DNA of 64,000 bases from Diphasiastrum complanatum (Eukaryota; Streptophyta; Lycopodiopsida; Lycopodiales; Lycopodiaceae): NCBI GenBank assembly GCA_029204225.1, contig CM055098.1:53030728-53094727 (forward strand), read 5' to 3'. A model generated the notes under the pieces. The model was not told the DNA's origin. It saw nothing but the letters and a program-made list of their open reading frames with translations, and did not search any database. The translations under genes and the position numbers were made by a program. Shown here piece after piece: positions 1 to 10,779 of the stretch. How positions within the stretch are numbered: position 1 is the first letter of the stretch; each line of letters opens with the position of its first letter.

Positions 1-479
1 TTTCAAGATCAAATCTCGAATGTGATGGTACTTTAGAGGTATGTGTTTTGTCTTTGAACGGAAGACATGATCCTGGGACAGACATCGTGCATGGCCCTTC
101 TTGTGGTATCCCGATTGCTTCTAGCATCATCTACAGCCACACTACTTCGTTCGCCACCTTTGAAGCTGCGACGTATTTAGCTTCGCAAGAGGATTGAGCT
201 AACAAGGTTTGCTTTTTGCATATCCAGCTAATTGCAGCTCCACACGCTATGTCCAGTTATGGACTTGCTGTCATCTTTGTAGCTTGCCCAGTTCGCATCA
301 CTGTAGTGATGTAGCTTGAATCCTTTTCTTTCATTTTTTGCTCTGTAAATTAATCCCATATTATGGGTACCCTTCAGATACTGTAGGATTCGTTTCGCCT
401 TTTGCCAATGTGCCATGCCAGGATTGGAAGAGAATTGGCTCAAGGCATAAACAGAAAAACTAGATAGGGTCTGGTACAA
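1..479 (-). pseudogene. Copia RNase H domain of Cp1 (broken)
   Basis: The open segment 479-228 encodes the end of the RT/RNase H region, including AKRILQYLKGTHNMGLIY and YSDANWASYKDDSKSITG, the Copia RNase H signature with its acidic residue in SDANWA. Translation resumes below 228 in another frame with SSCEAKYVAASKVANEVVWL, equivalent to the family's usual SSTEAEY...EAIWL, followed by an in-frame TAG. In the family this domain degrades the RNA strand of the RNA:DNA hybrid during reverse transcription in cytoplasmic virus-like particles. The Glu of the usual TEAEY is kept, although the neighbouring residues have changed. At least one frameshift and one stop make this a pseudogene. Confidence 0.85.
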
Positions 480-485
480 ATTGTA

Positions 486-1260
486 AGGTACATCAGACTA
501 CCGATTAGGTTCTGCTGGGGTACACCTGCCATCTTCTGTTCTTCCTCTTCTGTTTTTGGGGCAATCCTGCTTCGTCAGCTTGGCTCCAGCTATCATTGGT
601 GTGGCCTTTTCTTTGTAGTCCATCATGTGATACTGCTTGAGCACCTTTCTGGCGTATTCTGACTGACTCAAGTGCATTTCGCCCTTTGTTCGATCTCTTC
701 TGATCTCCAGCCCAAGGCATTTTGTTGTTTCTCCAAGGTCTGTGATCTCATAACTTTCAAAAATCTGTCTCTTCGTGTCCATCAAGGAATTCCTATCATT
801 AGGGAATCATCCACGAAAATAGTCAGTATCACAAAATCTTTTTCTACTCTTTTTATGTAGACATTACAGTCTGGTTGTGTAGGATTGAAGTCTAGAGACT
901 TCAGAAGACTATCGAGCTTCTTATACCAAGCTCGTGATGCCTATTTTAGACCATAGATGCATCTCTGCAACTGACAGACATATTGTCGATTGTCGGGGTC
1001 TTCAAATCCTTCAGGCTGTTTCATGAAGATTTCCTTCTCTAGATCTCCATAGAGAAAGGCTGTTTTCACATCAATCTGGTGAGTTTCCAGATTGTGTTGT
1101 GTGGCGTATGCAAGGAGTAGTCGTATGCTTGTCATCTTGACCATTGGCGAATATGTGTCAAAATAATCAACACCATATCTCTGTGTGTAGCCCTTCACGA
1201 CAAGCCTTGCCTTGTAGCGGCCAATGGTGCCATTTGATTTCATTTTTTTTCTTGTATACC
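486..1260 (-). pseudogene. Copia reverse transcriptase of Cp1 (broken)
   Basis: Segment 1243-941 encodes GRYKARLVVKGYTQRYGVDYFDTYSPMVK and then QIDVKTAFLYGDLEKEIFMKQPEGF, the start of Copia RT with the motif A Asp in DVKTAFL. Translation continues past a stop at about 938 into ASRAWYKKLDSLL and reaches FVDDSLMIGN near 800-780, the YVDD-type catalytic motif with both Asp present. Segment 785-498 follows with the distal RT region (ITDLGETTKCLGLEI, SQSEYARKVLKQYHM). The catalytic residues therefore survive on both sides of a nonsense mutation. RNA-templated DNA synthesis is the family role; this copy cannot make a full enzyme. Confidence 0.88.
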
Positions 1261-1333
1261 CACTTACAGTCGACTATCTTTCTATTTTTTGGCAGTGGCT
1301 CTAGTGTCCATGTCTCGTTTCGCCTCATCAACT

Positions 1334-1425
1334 CGATCTCCTCTGATAATGTCTGCTTCCAGAATTCTCCCTATGGACTCGATCTCCTATGATATTGTCT
1401 GCTTCCAGAATTCTCCCTATGGACT
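1334..1425. repeat. 46-bp tandem duplication in the Cp1 integrase-RT linker
   Basis: Two adjacent 46-bp units (1334-1379 and 1380-1425) start CGATCTCCT and end CCCTATGGACT and differ at about two or three bases. They lie in the hydrophilic linker between integrase and RT, just beyond the conserved RRSTRQRRPPDRYS-like segment read on the minus strand. Because 46 is not a multiple of three, the duplication shifts the frame. It probably arose by replication slippage after the element died. Confidence 0.85.
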
Positions 1426-1429
1426 CTGG

Positions 1430-2700
1430 ATAGCTTCTTGATATGTTGTTGGCTCTTCAGTGAAGCTGTAGTACTCGAACTGCGTGTCTTTGCTCCACTA
1501 AAGATTGTTAGAGTAACGGTCTGGAGGCCTTCTTTGTCTTGTTGACCTTCTAGGTTCATTTTATCTCTACTCGAACGTCTCTTGTTCGTGGGGTTGATCT
1601 TCTGCTTCCTACTGCTCTGGAGTCTGTGGCTCTGCATTTTGATTTGACGTTTGTCCTCGATCTCCCTCTTGAATTGGCAACAGTGTGAAGATCTCATGGC
1701 CTCTTTCGTCTTTCAGTCCAAAAAATGTAGACTCATCGAACTTCACATCTTTGCTTGAAACAAACTTTTTCGTGGTTGGATCGTAGAGTCTATACACTTG
1801 TGATCCGTTCGAGTATCCGACCATGATGGTTTTCTCTAATTTATCATCGAGCTTGCCTCTTTTTTCTTTTGGAATGTGCTTGTATGCTGCACATCCAAAC
1901 ACACGAGAGATTGGGCTTTCTGCCTGTCCACATTTTGTATGGTGTTTTATTTTCCAGCGCTATCGTTGTTGATCCATTCTGCAAGTGTATAGCTACAGCT
2001 ATTGCCTCAGCCCAAAATTGACTTGGCAATTGAGTCTGTGCCATCATGCATCTGGATCCTTCGACTAGCATTCTATTTTTTCTTTCTGTGACACCATTGT
2101 ATTCTAGTGTGTATGCAGGAGTGAACTGGTGTTCTATCCCCTGTTCTTGGCAGAGAATTCTTTGCTTTTGTATTCACCTCCATTGTCAGATCTAAGGATT
2201 TGTATCTTCTTTGAGGTGTGTCGCTCTGCAAATGCCACGAACTTCTTGAAGGAATCAAACACTTCAGATTTCTTCTTTAGGTAGTAGATCGTGGTCATCC
2301 GGTTGTAATCATCTATGAACGTCAAAAAAGACCTTGAACCTGAGAGCGAATCCATCTGCATCGGTCCACAGACATTAGAGTGGACGAGCTCAAGAACTTT
2401 CTTAGCTCTTCTTCCCTTATGTTGCTTGCATTTCTGACAGGCTTTGTAGAACTCAGTTTCGGGCCTTGATATCTTGAGACCTGTGACTATGTCTTCTTGT
2501 ACATGTCATACAGGCTCCGCATGTTCAGATGATACATTCTCCTATTCTAGAGCTGATATTCATTTTCTGATGCATTTAATATGCTATCAGAGTTGCTGAT
2601 TATCTTGGCCTGGTAGAGGTTTCATTCTCTACATCTGACTGCCAGCAACTTGTTTGTCGTTTTCTCGATCATGCGACATGTATTGTCGTCAAACAAATGT
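1430..2700 (-). pseudogene. Copia integrase and gag-pre-integrase of Cp1 (broken)
   Basis: Read from 2700 downwards. A gag-pre-integrase-like stretch is followed by FYKACQKCKQHKGRRAKKVLELVHSNVCGPM (about 2460-2345), which holds the second CxxC of the HHCC zinc-binding domain and the first catalytic Asp context. Segment 2361-2134 gives FLTFIDDYNRMTTIYYLKKKSEVF and ILRSDNGGEYKSKEF, with the second Asp. Segment 2071-1844 continues with LPSQFWAEAIAVAIHLQN, and 1902-1609 with MFGCAAYKHIPKEKRGKLDDK and VGYSNGSQVYRLYDP, the usual post-integrase block. Several frames are needed. In the family this enzyme inserts the cDNA into the genome in the nucleus. Confidence 0.87.
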
Positions 2701-2774
2701 TGTTGAAGAGAGCTTCGGGAGAACTGTCGGCATACTGCTTTTAGCCTACGACAGAAGTTTCAAGCAGTTTTGCG

Positions 2775-3722
2775 ATGACAAACATGGAAGAGTCCATTTT
2801 GCGTGAAGGTAGCTGATTGGACGGGATTTCCAACTATGCAGTGTGGAAATTCAAAATGAAAAACATACTGATGGAGAAAGACGTGTGGGAAGTCATCACA
2901 AGTGATGAGAGAAGGCTGCCAAATGAAGCGGATATCAAAGTGTTCGATAAAAAGATGAGGAAGGCTTTGACCTTCATTAACTTGTCAGTGAAGGATCACA
3001 TCATTACCCACATTTGTGATGCTGTTACACCCAGACAGGCATGGGATGTGCTAAAGGAGCAGTTCGAGACGTCAAATCTGTCAAGAATCATGTTTCTGAA
3101 GTCAAAACTGAATAGTGCTCACATAGAACAAGGAGAGCACATTCAGACGTACATGACCAGAATCAAGACAATGAGGGATGAACTGCATTCTATTGGTGAG
3201 CGCGTCCATGATGTGGAGCTGGTGCACAATGCATTGTGCGGCATTGCAGAACCTTATCAGATGTTTGTGAGTGGAATAGTATCAAGAGAAAGATTGCCAA
3301 CATTTGATGAGCTCACATGAATCTTGATGCATGAAGAGCAATGGCGAGAAATGGTGAAAGCTAGACGTGAAAATACTGACGATCAGGCACTTGTGACATG
3401 CCAAAAACAAGGCAAGGGCAAGGGCAAGAAAAAGTCTAAACAACAATTTTCCAAGACTCAGGAGGATGAGGTATCTTCCAGTAAGACCAAGAAGAAAGGC
3501 AAGTGCTTCCATTGTGGTAAAAAGGGCCATCGGAAGAGTGAATGTCGCAAGTTCCTGGCGGAACAAGGCAAGGGGAAACCAAAGTAAGTAGATAACCTTG
3601 TTGATGAGGATGAGATTGAAGACTCTAGCATCTTCATATCTGCATTGTCATCTAATCAAGATGATCAAGCATGGTATATTGACTCGGGAGCCACAAGATA
3701 CATGACATGTAATAAGAATTGG
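2775..3722 (+). pseudogene. Copia gag with zinc knuckle and protease start of Cp2
   Basis: An ATG at 2775 opens MTNMEESILREGS, followed by a TGA at 2814 and then NYAVWKFKMKNILMEKDVWEVI, typical of Copia gag (DUF4219/UBN2 type). The frame continues with a TGA at 3318 (ELT*ILMHEEQW), then a CX2CX4HX4C zinc knuckle (CFHCGKKGHRKSEC, about 3508-3549), then a TAA at 3585. Past that stop the same frame reads DDQAWYIDSGATRYMTCNKNW, carrying the DSGAT aspartic-protease active site. Three nonsense mutations in one otherwise continuous frame point to decay by substitution. The TGA at 3318 would fit C-to-T change at a CGA codon (inference). Gag packages element RNA. Confidence 0.88.
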
Positions 3723-3734
3723 TATATTCCTAGG

Positions 3735-4154
3735 ATGTGGTGAACGTGTGAAGGGCTATAGATGTTTTGATCTAGTGGAAAACAAAATCCATGTAAGCCG
3801 TGATGTTATCTTTGATGAATCCAAGATGTATGAAGACAAGGATGATGAGAAGATAGATACATCCAATGGGAAAGATGGTATAGTGAGAATACCTCCTGAT
3901 GATCCATTCATTGACCTTCCAAGTGATGAATATGAGGATACATCTCAAGAAACTATTACTCAATCACAAGAGACAGGTTGGAGAGGTAGAGACAAACCTT
4001 TTGGTGCAAGAAGGATTGAAGTTGCAGGTGACAAACGCAAGGAGAAGGATGTACCGTGAGATACATTTTCACCAGGAAGCCGATCACCTGACAGGAAACT
4101 CTCTAAATGGTTTGAGAGATTGTTGGAGAGCCATGACATGGATGACTTTCCAGG
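3735..4154 (+). pseudogene. Copia post-integrase linker of Cp2 after a large deletion
   Basis: The segment begins with GCGERVKGYRCFDLVENKIHVSRDVIFDESK, the conserved block that normally lies just after the integrase core in Copia pol. It follows the protease start by only a few bases, so the protease body, zinc domain and integrase core are missing. The low-complexity acidic linker follows, and a TGA ends the first open stretch at 4057-4059. A shifted frame then reads SPGSRSPDRKLSKWFERLLESHDMDDFPG up to the LTR insertion, and resumes beyond it at GSSSQGELRRSTREKTQPERY. Confidence 0.83.
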
Positions 4155-4919
4155 TGTTAGAAATGGTGAATTTCTGCAACTTTGTAGCAACACGAACAAG
4201 ACACGAAGGTTGAACAAGAACAATTCACGATAGTCAATGTGTCTTTGACTTGAAGCATGAACGATTCGCGAATCAATCGCAAATTGTAAACACACCTCCA
4301 AAAACTACAAAACAAAAAGAACGAAACCAACGAAGAGAAATCCTTCGCGCTGCCAACTGGCAGCTCAACGGGCTTCATGCCCAGCTAAAATGAATAGCAA
4401 TGATGGAGACTAACTAGTTGATTAGCATTAACTAGACTTGTGATTCTACATTTAGCCATCTTGTAAACTCCACACAGTGGAGGTATAAACGATTCTCTCT
4501 GGATCATAACCAAGTAAGAAAAAGAGAAAAAGGAGAGAGATAGTGAATACAATGATCTGTAAGAAATAGAGAGAGATGTAGCGAATAGAGTAAGAAAGCA
4601 AAATACCATAGCTGTGCATGAAAGTCTGCCAATGAGCAGAACATAGCGAAAGAGCAGAGAGTCATTCCGCCAATGAGCGAGACACTGACGATCTTGCTCT
4701 AAAACCAAACTGACAATATAGTCGCTCTATTTCGTGTGTCTCTTGGCCTTGTGCTGTGTCTCTTGATTACTAGAATAAAACATGTTCTGTGATGCTTAGT
4801 CGAGTGTCTGGGATCTCGTAAGAGCTTCCGCACAAAAAAAAAATTTAAAGACAGAAAATTGTTTCCGAATCAGAAGAGAGAGGACGAACACGAAACGTAA
4901 CAGCTTCCGCGACACCAGG
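4150..4919 (+). repeat. Solo Copia-type LTR (4155-4914) with CCAGG target-site duplication
   Basis: The LTR starts TGTTAGAAATGG at 4155 and ends CCGCGACA at 4914. Direct CCAGG repeats at 4150-4154 and 4915-4919 flank it exactly. The reverse complement aligns over its length with the minus-strand LTR at 25643-26459 (shared stretches include GCAAGATCGTCAGTGTCTCG and CTGTGTGGAGTTTACAAGAT), so both belong to one family. No internal sequence remains, which means recombination between two LTRs removed the body. The insertion splits the Cp2 linker and is therefore younger than Cp2. Confidence 0.93.
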
Positions 4920-6165
4920 ATCATCTAGCCAAGGAGAGCTACGAAGATCAACAAGAGAGAAGACACAACCTGAAAGGTATGAAGCAAATTATGCTCTCTT
5001 ATCTAGCATTATTCAAAGCAAAGAACCTTCGACTTATGGTGAAGCGAAGGATGATGACATTTGAGTCAAGGCCATGGGAGAGGAGATGGAGTCAATGGCT
5101 AAGCATAGCACATGGGACTTAGTAGAACCACCAGTTGGCAAGAAACCCATTGGTTGCAAATGGGTATACAGGACTAACTACCATACAGATGGAAGTATAA
5201 CAAAGCACAAGGCAAGATTGGTGATCAAAGGGTATGCACAAAGTAAAGGCATCGACTATGAGGAGACCTTTGCGCCTGTATCTAAGTGGAATACTCTATG
5301 TCTACTTGTTGCTTTAACATTTTGGTTGGCCTTTGCATCAGATGGATGTGAAATCTGCTTTTCTAAATGGTGAGTTAGAAGAAGAGGTGTTCATGGATCA
5401 ACTTGAAGGCTTTGTAGCGAAAGGACAGGAAAATAAAGTGTGTCGCTTGAAGAAAGCGCTTTATGGTCTTAAACAGGCACCACGTGCGTGGTATAGCAGG
5501 ATTGATGCCTACTTTCGTTCAAAGGGGATGGTGAGAACACATTCTGATACAAATCTATATGTCTTATGCTTTGATGGTATGGTTGGTTTAATTGCTCTTT
5601 ATGTTGATGACTTGATTATTACGAGAAATAATCAAGAGATGATAGACATGATCAAGAAAGACCTCATGGAACAATTTGAGATGACAGATCTCAACCTGAT
5701 GCATTATTGCCTTGGAGTAGAGGTGTGGCAAAAAGGACACGAAGTGGGTTTAACATAGGTGAAGTATGTCAAAGAGTTGCTACACAGGTCTAGGTTGTAG
5801 GATTGCAAACGAGTGAATACTCCTATTGAACTAGGTAAAAAGCTTTCTAAGCTTGATGAGTCACAGTCATTTGATGCTACGCTGTATAGGCAGTTAGTAG
5901 GGAATTTGATTTACCTTACCACGACTAGACCAGATATATGCTATGCTGTTGGTATTGTAAGTCAGTTTATGGCAACACCTACGGAAATGCATTGGAAGGT
6001 AGCTAAGCGCATTTTGCGTTATGTAAAAGGCACTTCAGATTATGGCTTGATTTACAAGAAGCATGAGGGTTTACCTGAGTTGTGTGGCTATGTGGATTCA
6101 AATCAGGGAGGTGACTATGATGATCGTAGATCCACCATAGCACGCTTGGAATTTGTGCATCTAGG
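4920..6165 (+). pseudogene. Copia reverse transcriptase and RNase H of Cp2 (broken)
   Basis: After RRSTREKTQPERYEANYALLSSI comes the RT start TWDLVEPPVGKKPIGCKWVYRTNYH (5113 onward), then HKARLVIKGYAQSKGIDYEETFAPVS. A frameshift near 5330 leads into [21 protein letters not shown], then [19 protein letters not shown] and [15 protein letters not shown] with the intact YVDD motif. A stop at 5756 precedes NLIYLTTTRPDICYAVG and AKRILRYVKGTSDYGLIY. RNase H begins with GYVDSNQGGDYDDRRSTI, where the usual DADWAGD is altered to DSNQGGD, and is cut at about 6165 where element A begins in the opposite orientation. Confidence 0.9.
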
Positions 6166-8383
6166 GATCACCAAGAAGGACAACTTGGTAATACACACGA
6201 GCGACTGACAGCTGATCTTCGACTTTGTCAGAAGCTAGTGCCTTATTAGGATCAAAGGATATGGGGGGGGAAAAATTGTCCCATTTAGTTTCAATCCCCA
6301 TTAAATGCTCTAAGTCCTGGGCGTAAGTGGCTGCCGCACGGACTGTTGGATCAGGACAGTTGAAGTAGTTATTGGCAAATATGGTGAGAGCCCTTCTGAC
6401 ATCTACATCCGTATTCCAACCGTACTCTAATGAAATGATCGGCCATTGAAATTTTGAATTGTGATCTTGTCCAGAGGGGTGCCTCATTCTGCCCATTTGG
6501 ATCATTGTGTGCATGGCAGAAAGTGCATGTTCACCCGTAGTTATTGCGGGCTTGTCACATAGGCCTTGATGGCTGTAGGGTCTCTTTCAAAAAGCTGCTG
6601 ACGCCACTCTGGTTGTGGTTGGAGGGCGGGTAATGCTTGCAGCTCCTTGCTCTTTATTGTCTGACTTGAAAAAGATATTTGCCAGTCGCCTGTTGATGAC
6701 TCGTGGGGATACGTTGCTAGGAATTCATTTATTTTCTTCTCCATTGACTTTGGTCTTCAAAAGGCTCGGTTGGCAGATATGGTGCGTGAACCTCTGGATG
6801 ATGTTGCTTGTCCTTCCTCTTGGATTTGGATGGGACCTGTGCCTTGGCCTTGGTCTCGCATCTCAGCACCCGTATCTATTGGTCCTTGGTCTTGGCCTTT
6901 GGACCTTTGATCTTGACTAAACCCCCCTGCTGCTTATTGACTTTGGTCTTGGCTCGTACTGGCCTGTGCAGCGTCAAAAATGGGTGGTGGTGAAATCACC
7001 ACGGGGTTGGGTTGGGCCTTCTTCTCCATGTACTGTTGGCAATCCTTGAGGGCTTGTTTGGCCTGGGTGAGCTCGTGAGTTGCGCTTGCCTGATATTTAT
7101 CGAACTTTGTCTGGTAGCTGTTTAATGTTTGGCTATATACTTGCACCTGACGCCTAAATAGATTCATCTTTGATTCAGATAGCGGCCTTGAGTCTGGTGC
7201 AGGTTGAGCTAGCCAGACAAGCTTTTCACGTTGTAGGGCTTTAACTTCCGCCCCCAGGCACATATTGTCTGCTTCGCAAATTTGTAGTTGCGCCTAAAGG
7301 GGAGCAAGCCATTGGGACGCTTTGGATTGAAGCTCCCGCACCTTTGTGGAGGCCTCCGTCAGCACTTTGGAGAGGCTTTGGATGTATAGATTGAGGCCCT
7401 CCTCCTTCTGCTATAGCTTGGCAATCTCCCAATGCCCTTCTTGTTCATGTTGTTGAGATAGAATCAGCTCGTGCTGCAGCTTTGTGAGTTCTGCTCGCAG
7501 CTGTGTGTTGCCTGTTGCAAGGTGTAGTACCCTGCCTTCCAAAATAGCCTTGCTGCTACCGCCTCCAGGATGTCTTTGCCCTCGCTGGCCGTTGTGTCAA
7601 TAACTGCAAGTTGGGAGGAGGTGGATGCTACAGGTGGCAAATAGAGGTTAGTCTGTGGCACGGTGGACAACAAAAGGGTTGAGCGGTGGAAACCGTACAC
7701 TTTCATCTCGAGAAGTGCGCAGGCAAAATTACACAATAGGGGGCCTGCTACGATACGCTCGTGATTGTTGGATTTAATGTAGATGGTTAGTTTGTGAATG
7801 AGGAAGGTATGCCAGTCATATGGCACAATCGAGGTGCCAAGGAATGCCAGAAATGATTCCACTATCTGACTCAGTAACTTGAACTAGATTTTGTCCTTGC
7901 GAAATATTGAAATAACCAGAAAGATGCGCAGCCGTCTGAATGACTAGTTTCGTGATAGCATCTATCAGGTAACCATTGTTAGTCTGGATTGGGATTTCTG
8001 GTGCACTTTGGACGACGAAAGGTTTGATCAGACTTTTTGCCTGACGATGGGAGATGGACTGACGGTCACCGGACATAATGCCAATGGTGACCATTGAGTT
8101 TGTGTTAATCCTGACCTTGTACGTGGGTGGTACCTTGGTACAGAAAGTGGAAGCGTGACTTCGATGCGTCCCAGGTGGCGTAAGCATGAGGGGCGAGGCC
8201 CACATTAATCTCAGAATGGAAAAGCGTCAGGAAAAATTCCATTGCCTCAAGAAGTGGGTCGGCTGTCTGAAGCCGTGGTTGAATCAGAGCGTTAGAGGGT
8301 AAGGGCCAAATTTGTGTGGCTGAGGGGATTTCATGTTGGATCACCTGCTTGGTGCCAGAGTCTTCAGAGGATGAGGAGGCCAT
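6161..8383 (-). pseudogene. ORF3 of element A: unrecognised post-pol protein, broken and 3' truncated
   Basis: No family recognised. ATG at 8383 opens MASSSSEDSGTKQVIQHEIPSATQIWPLP. Successive overlapping frames give a globular part (GIMSGDRQSISHRQAKSLIKPFV; TNNGYLIDAITKLVIQTAAHL; VPYDWHTFLIHKLT; VGPLLCNFACALLE-like), then a Gln/Leu/Lys-rich predicted coiled coil (7560-6934), then a C-terminal part with INEFLATYPHESSTGDWQISF, WRQQLFERDPTAIKAYVTSPQ and FQWPIISLEYGWNTDVDVRRAL. It ends at VYYQVVLLGDP, where Cp2 sequence begins. Element C continues about 60 residues further. The Ser/Thr/Pro-rich linker of about 250 residues seen in C is almost absent here. I see no signal peptide or membrane segment, so an envelope role is not supported. 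Confidence 0.7.
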
Positions 8384-9556
8384 GTTAGCAGTGATAGTTA
8401 AAGGGCAAAAAAGTAGAGAAAATGGTGGAAAAGGTAAAAAAGTGTGGAAACGACAAAAAACTATGAATAACGAGTGTTGGATGGCAAGAACTGTAGTTTA
8501 GAGCGTAGATTTGTGTTCAATATGAGCAGATGATAGCTTGTAAGAAATTTGGTTGCAAACAGAGAACTTGAAAATTTTAGTGATAATTTGAGCAGAGCTT
8601 CGCCAACAAAGGTGACAAATGACTAGAATTTAGCCCCTATATAGTAGAATTTAGAGTGCGTATTAGGTGAAATCCACTTTCCATTGCTCAATTCCATCCA
8701 AATTTTGGCAGGGACCTTCTTCACAAAATTCTAAGATCTCAGGGAAGTCTGCGAGAGTTCAGAAGGTGATTTGACTGCCCTGCGAAGGTTCTACGAGGGT
8801 TAAGACTGTCTACGAGGGTTCAACTCTCGCAGGAAGTTATTTTTCGCACAACATGTTCTTGTGATTGTATTTTCAAGATCAGACCATGTAGGTAGGCCAA
8901 TTTCATTGTTCTGATTCCATTTAGACACCTTGCGAGGGTTGGTAGGATGATCTTGATGCTCTGTGAGGGTTCTGAAAATTCAGCTTTTGGGAACCCTCAC
9001 ACACACTAAAAAATGAAGATTTTCTCATAAAAAACTCTCGTAGAGATTTTTATGGATGCATCTGGGTCAGATCTAGTGACTGTCCTAGTTTCAAGAGATA
9101 TCTCCCAGGGGATCTCCAAAAATTATGAAAAAAGTGTTTTTTTAGAGTGTTTTTTGACGAGATCTTGAGATTCTCTGACTTTTTACTTTTGAAAACTGGT
9201 AATCTGCTTCATCCATGTTAGATCTGACTGTGGGTAGTTCTCTGGAAGTTTTAATAGATATTTGGTAACAGATCCATCAGTTTTGGTTGAATATTGTCCT
9301 TAATTTGCCATAGTTACTAAGATCAAGGTCTCTGATTTGTAAATTTGGGAGGCTTATTGGCATAATCTGATGATCTTCTTCCTTCTTGATCCCATCTGGA
9401 TCTGGATACCTCTTGGATCTTGATGGATTTTCCCGATCTTGCCAGATCTGGCCGAATCTTGGTGGATCTAACTTGATTTGGCTTGATCTTCCTCGATCTA
9501 GTGGTGATGGCCTATCAGAATAGCTTTTCGTATTGTGCCACCACCAACCTGGATCT
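8384..9556 (-). other. Pol-ORF3 spacer of element A with reiterated GCGAGGGTT boxes and GATC-rich part
   Basis: No ORF of note. Between about 8740 and 9060 short boxes such as TGCGAGAGTT, TGCGAAGGTTC, TACGAGGGTT, TGCGAGGGTT, CTGTGAGGGTT and the inverse ACTCTCG recur every 20-60 bp. Between about 9370 and 9510 GATC/GATCT occurs at very high density. Both traits recur in the equivalent spacer of element C (59007-60080). The stretch just upstream of the ORF3 start (8400-8700) would be its leader if ORF3 has its own transcript. Confidence 0.7.
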
Positions 9557-9559
9557 ATC

Positions 9560-10600
9560 TCATTGCGGTGGCCAGTACTTGTGCAACCGGCTACCGTTGA
9601 TGGGTGTATTGAACGATGTCTTTTCTAGCTTCTCTGAATTCATGGCTCCATGATTAAGAATTTTCTTGATCCGATAAGGACCTTCGTCTATGAATTTTAA
9701 TTTCCCCTTGATGATCGCCTTGGTTTTATACATCAGGACTAGATCTCCGGAGCAAAGATCCTTCTTTTGTAACCTGCAATCGTGCCATGATTTGTGTCTT
9801 TCCTTTTTAGCTGTCAGTGCATGCACAACTAGTAAGCATGTTTCACAGAGTTTATGCAGAGCTTCATGGCGTAGTTGTAGAGATTTGGATTTATTAAGGT
9901 GTTGTGTTGTGGCAGTCCTTAATGAAGGGACTAAAAACTCTACTAGCATTATAGCATCCTGGCCATATACCAATTGGAAAGGTATTTGATCAATGCTTCT
10001 CTTATATGCTATCCTAAATGCCCACAGAGCAGCATGCAACTTATGTTCCCAATCTGATATGCTAGCTTCAATTGTTTTCGTGAGCACGCTACACAGGATC
10101 TTATTGGATGATTCTGCTTGCCCATTACCACGAGGACAATAAGGCATAATCACGAAGAATTCCTCCAAGAGGACCTTGATGGTCTCATTGATGAAATGAC
10201 TTCCCCGATCGTTGACTAGCTCCACCGGGCATCCGAAGCGCACAATGATATTTTCATTAAGGAACTTGGCAGTGGTCCTAGCATCAGCTACTCTTACTTC
10301 CTTGGCTTCGACCCACTTGGTGAGATAGTCCGTGGCTACGATTATGTATCAAGCCTAAAAACTCCTTGCTGCAGGGTGGATTGGACCAATGTAATCCAAT
10401 CCCCCTTTTCAAATGGTGCTTGGTCTAAGACCGGGTGCAGTAGGTCATAATTTAATCTCGTTGGCCTCCTCGCCCTTTGGCATACATCACACTTTCTCGA
10501 GTATTCCTCCGTATCCTTATGAATCATTGGCCACCAACAACCTGATTGCAGGATCTTGTGAAGTGTAATGTCGGATGCAAAATGGCCTCCACCCATACCT
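9560..10600 (-). pseudogene. Gypsy integrase of element A (broken)
   Basis: Segment 10596-10342 carries MGGGHFASDITLHKILQSGCWWP and KCDVCQRARRPTRLNYDLLHP, the HHCC zinc-binding domain, and continues to APFEKGDW. Segment 10243-9560 holds NDRGSHFINETIKVLLEEFF, then YCPRGNGQAESSNKIL (the Asp and Glu of the DDE core), HAALWAFRIAYKRSID, FQLVYGQDA and a C-terminal part with LVLMYKTKAIIKGKLKFIDEGPYRIKKIL, ending HKYWPPQ. Between them is a frame change. The C-terminus has no chromodomain, unlike element D. The stop codon lies at the edge of the spacer. Confidence 0.9.
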
Positions 10601-10779
10601 TCATGTGAAAGCGAAATGATCTAGGTGGTCTCATGAGAGAGAATACATTGCCAAAAAATCCCGTCTGGACTCTTCGATACAACTGGCCGACAATCAGCTG
10701 ATAAGGTCTAGCCTTCAAGATCAATTTCCACTGATCCGCCTTTGGTAGTGACTTGTTTGGTTGGCCCCACATTAGATAT

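Larger units (their letters stand above)
1..2700 (-). mobile_element. Copia LTR-retrotransposon pol remnant (element Cp1), truncated at both ends
   Basis: Reading on the minus strand from about 2700 down to 1, conceptual translation gives gag-pre-integrase, integrase, post-integrase linker, reverse transcriptase and RNase H, which is the Copia order (integrase before RT). The frame is broken by several stops and shifts. No LTR, primer site or polypurine tract is visible: the window edge cuts the 3' side, and the 5' side stops near 2.7 kb where a plus-strand Copia gag begins. The element is dead. Its family is clear from domain order and motifs; I cannot name a lineage. Confidence 0.9.
2775..6165 (+). 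mobile_element. Copia LTR-retrotransposon (element Cp2), internally deleted and interrupted by a solo LTR
   Basis: Gag, the protease start, post-integrase linker, RT and most of RNase H are read on the plus strand. The integrase is missing: the sequence jumps from the protease active site to the post-integrase block near 3725. A foreign solo LTR (4155-4914) splits the linker. No own LTR is seen at either end. On the left it abuts Cp1 pol in opposite orientation (gap of about 75 bp); on the right the RNase H is cut near 6165 by Gypsy element A in opposite orientation. Confidence 0.88.

Noticed and set aside
6161..8383. ORF3 as an envelope-like gene
   Set aside because: Its position after pol would fit, but no signal peptide, membrane helix or Cys-rich ectodomain is seen in any of the three copies.
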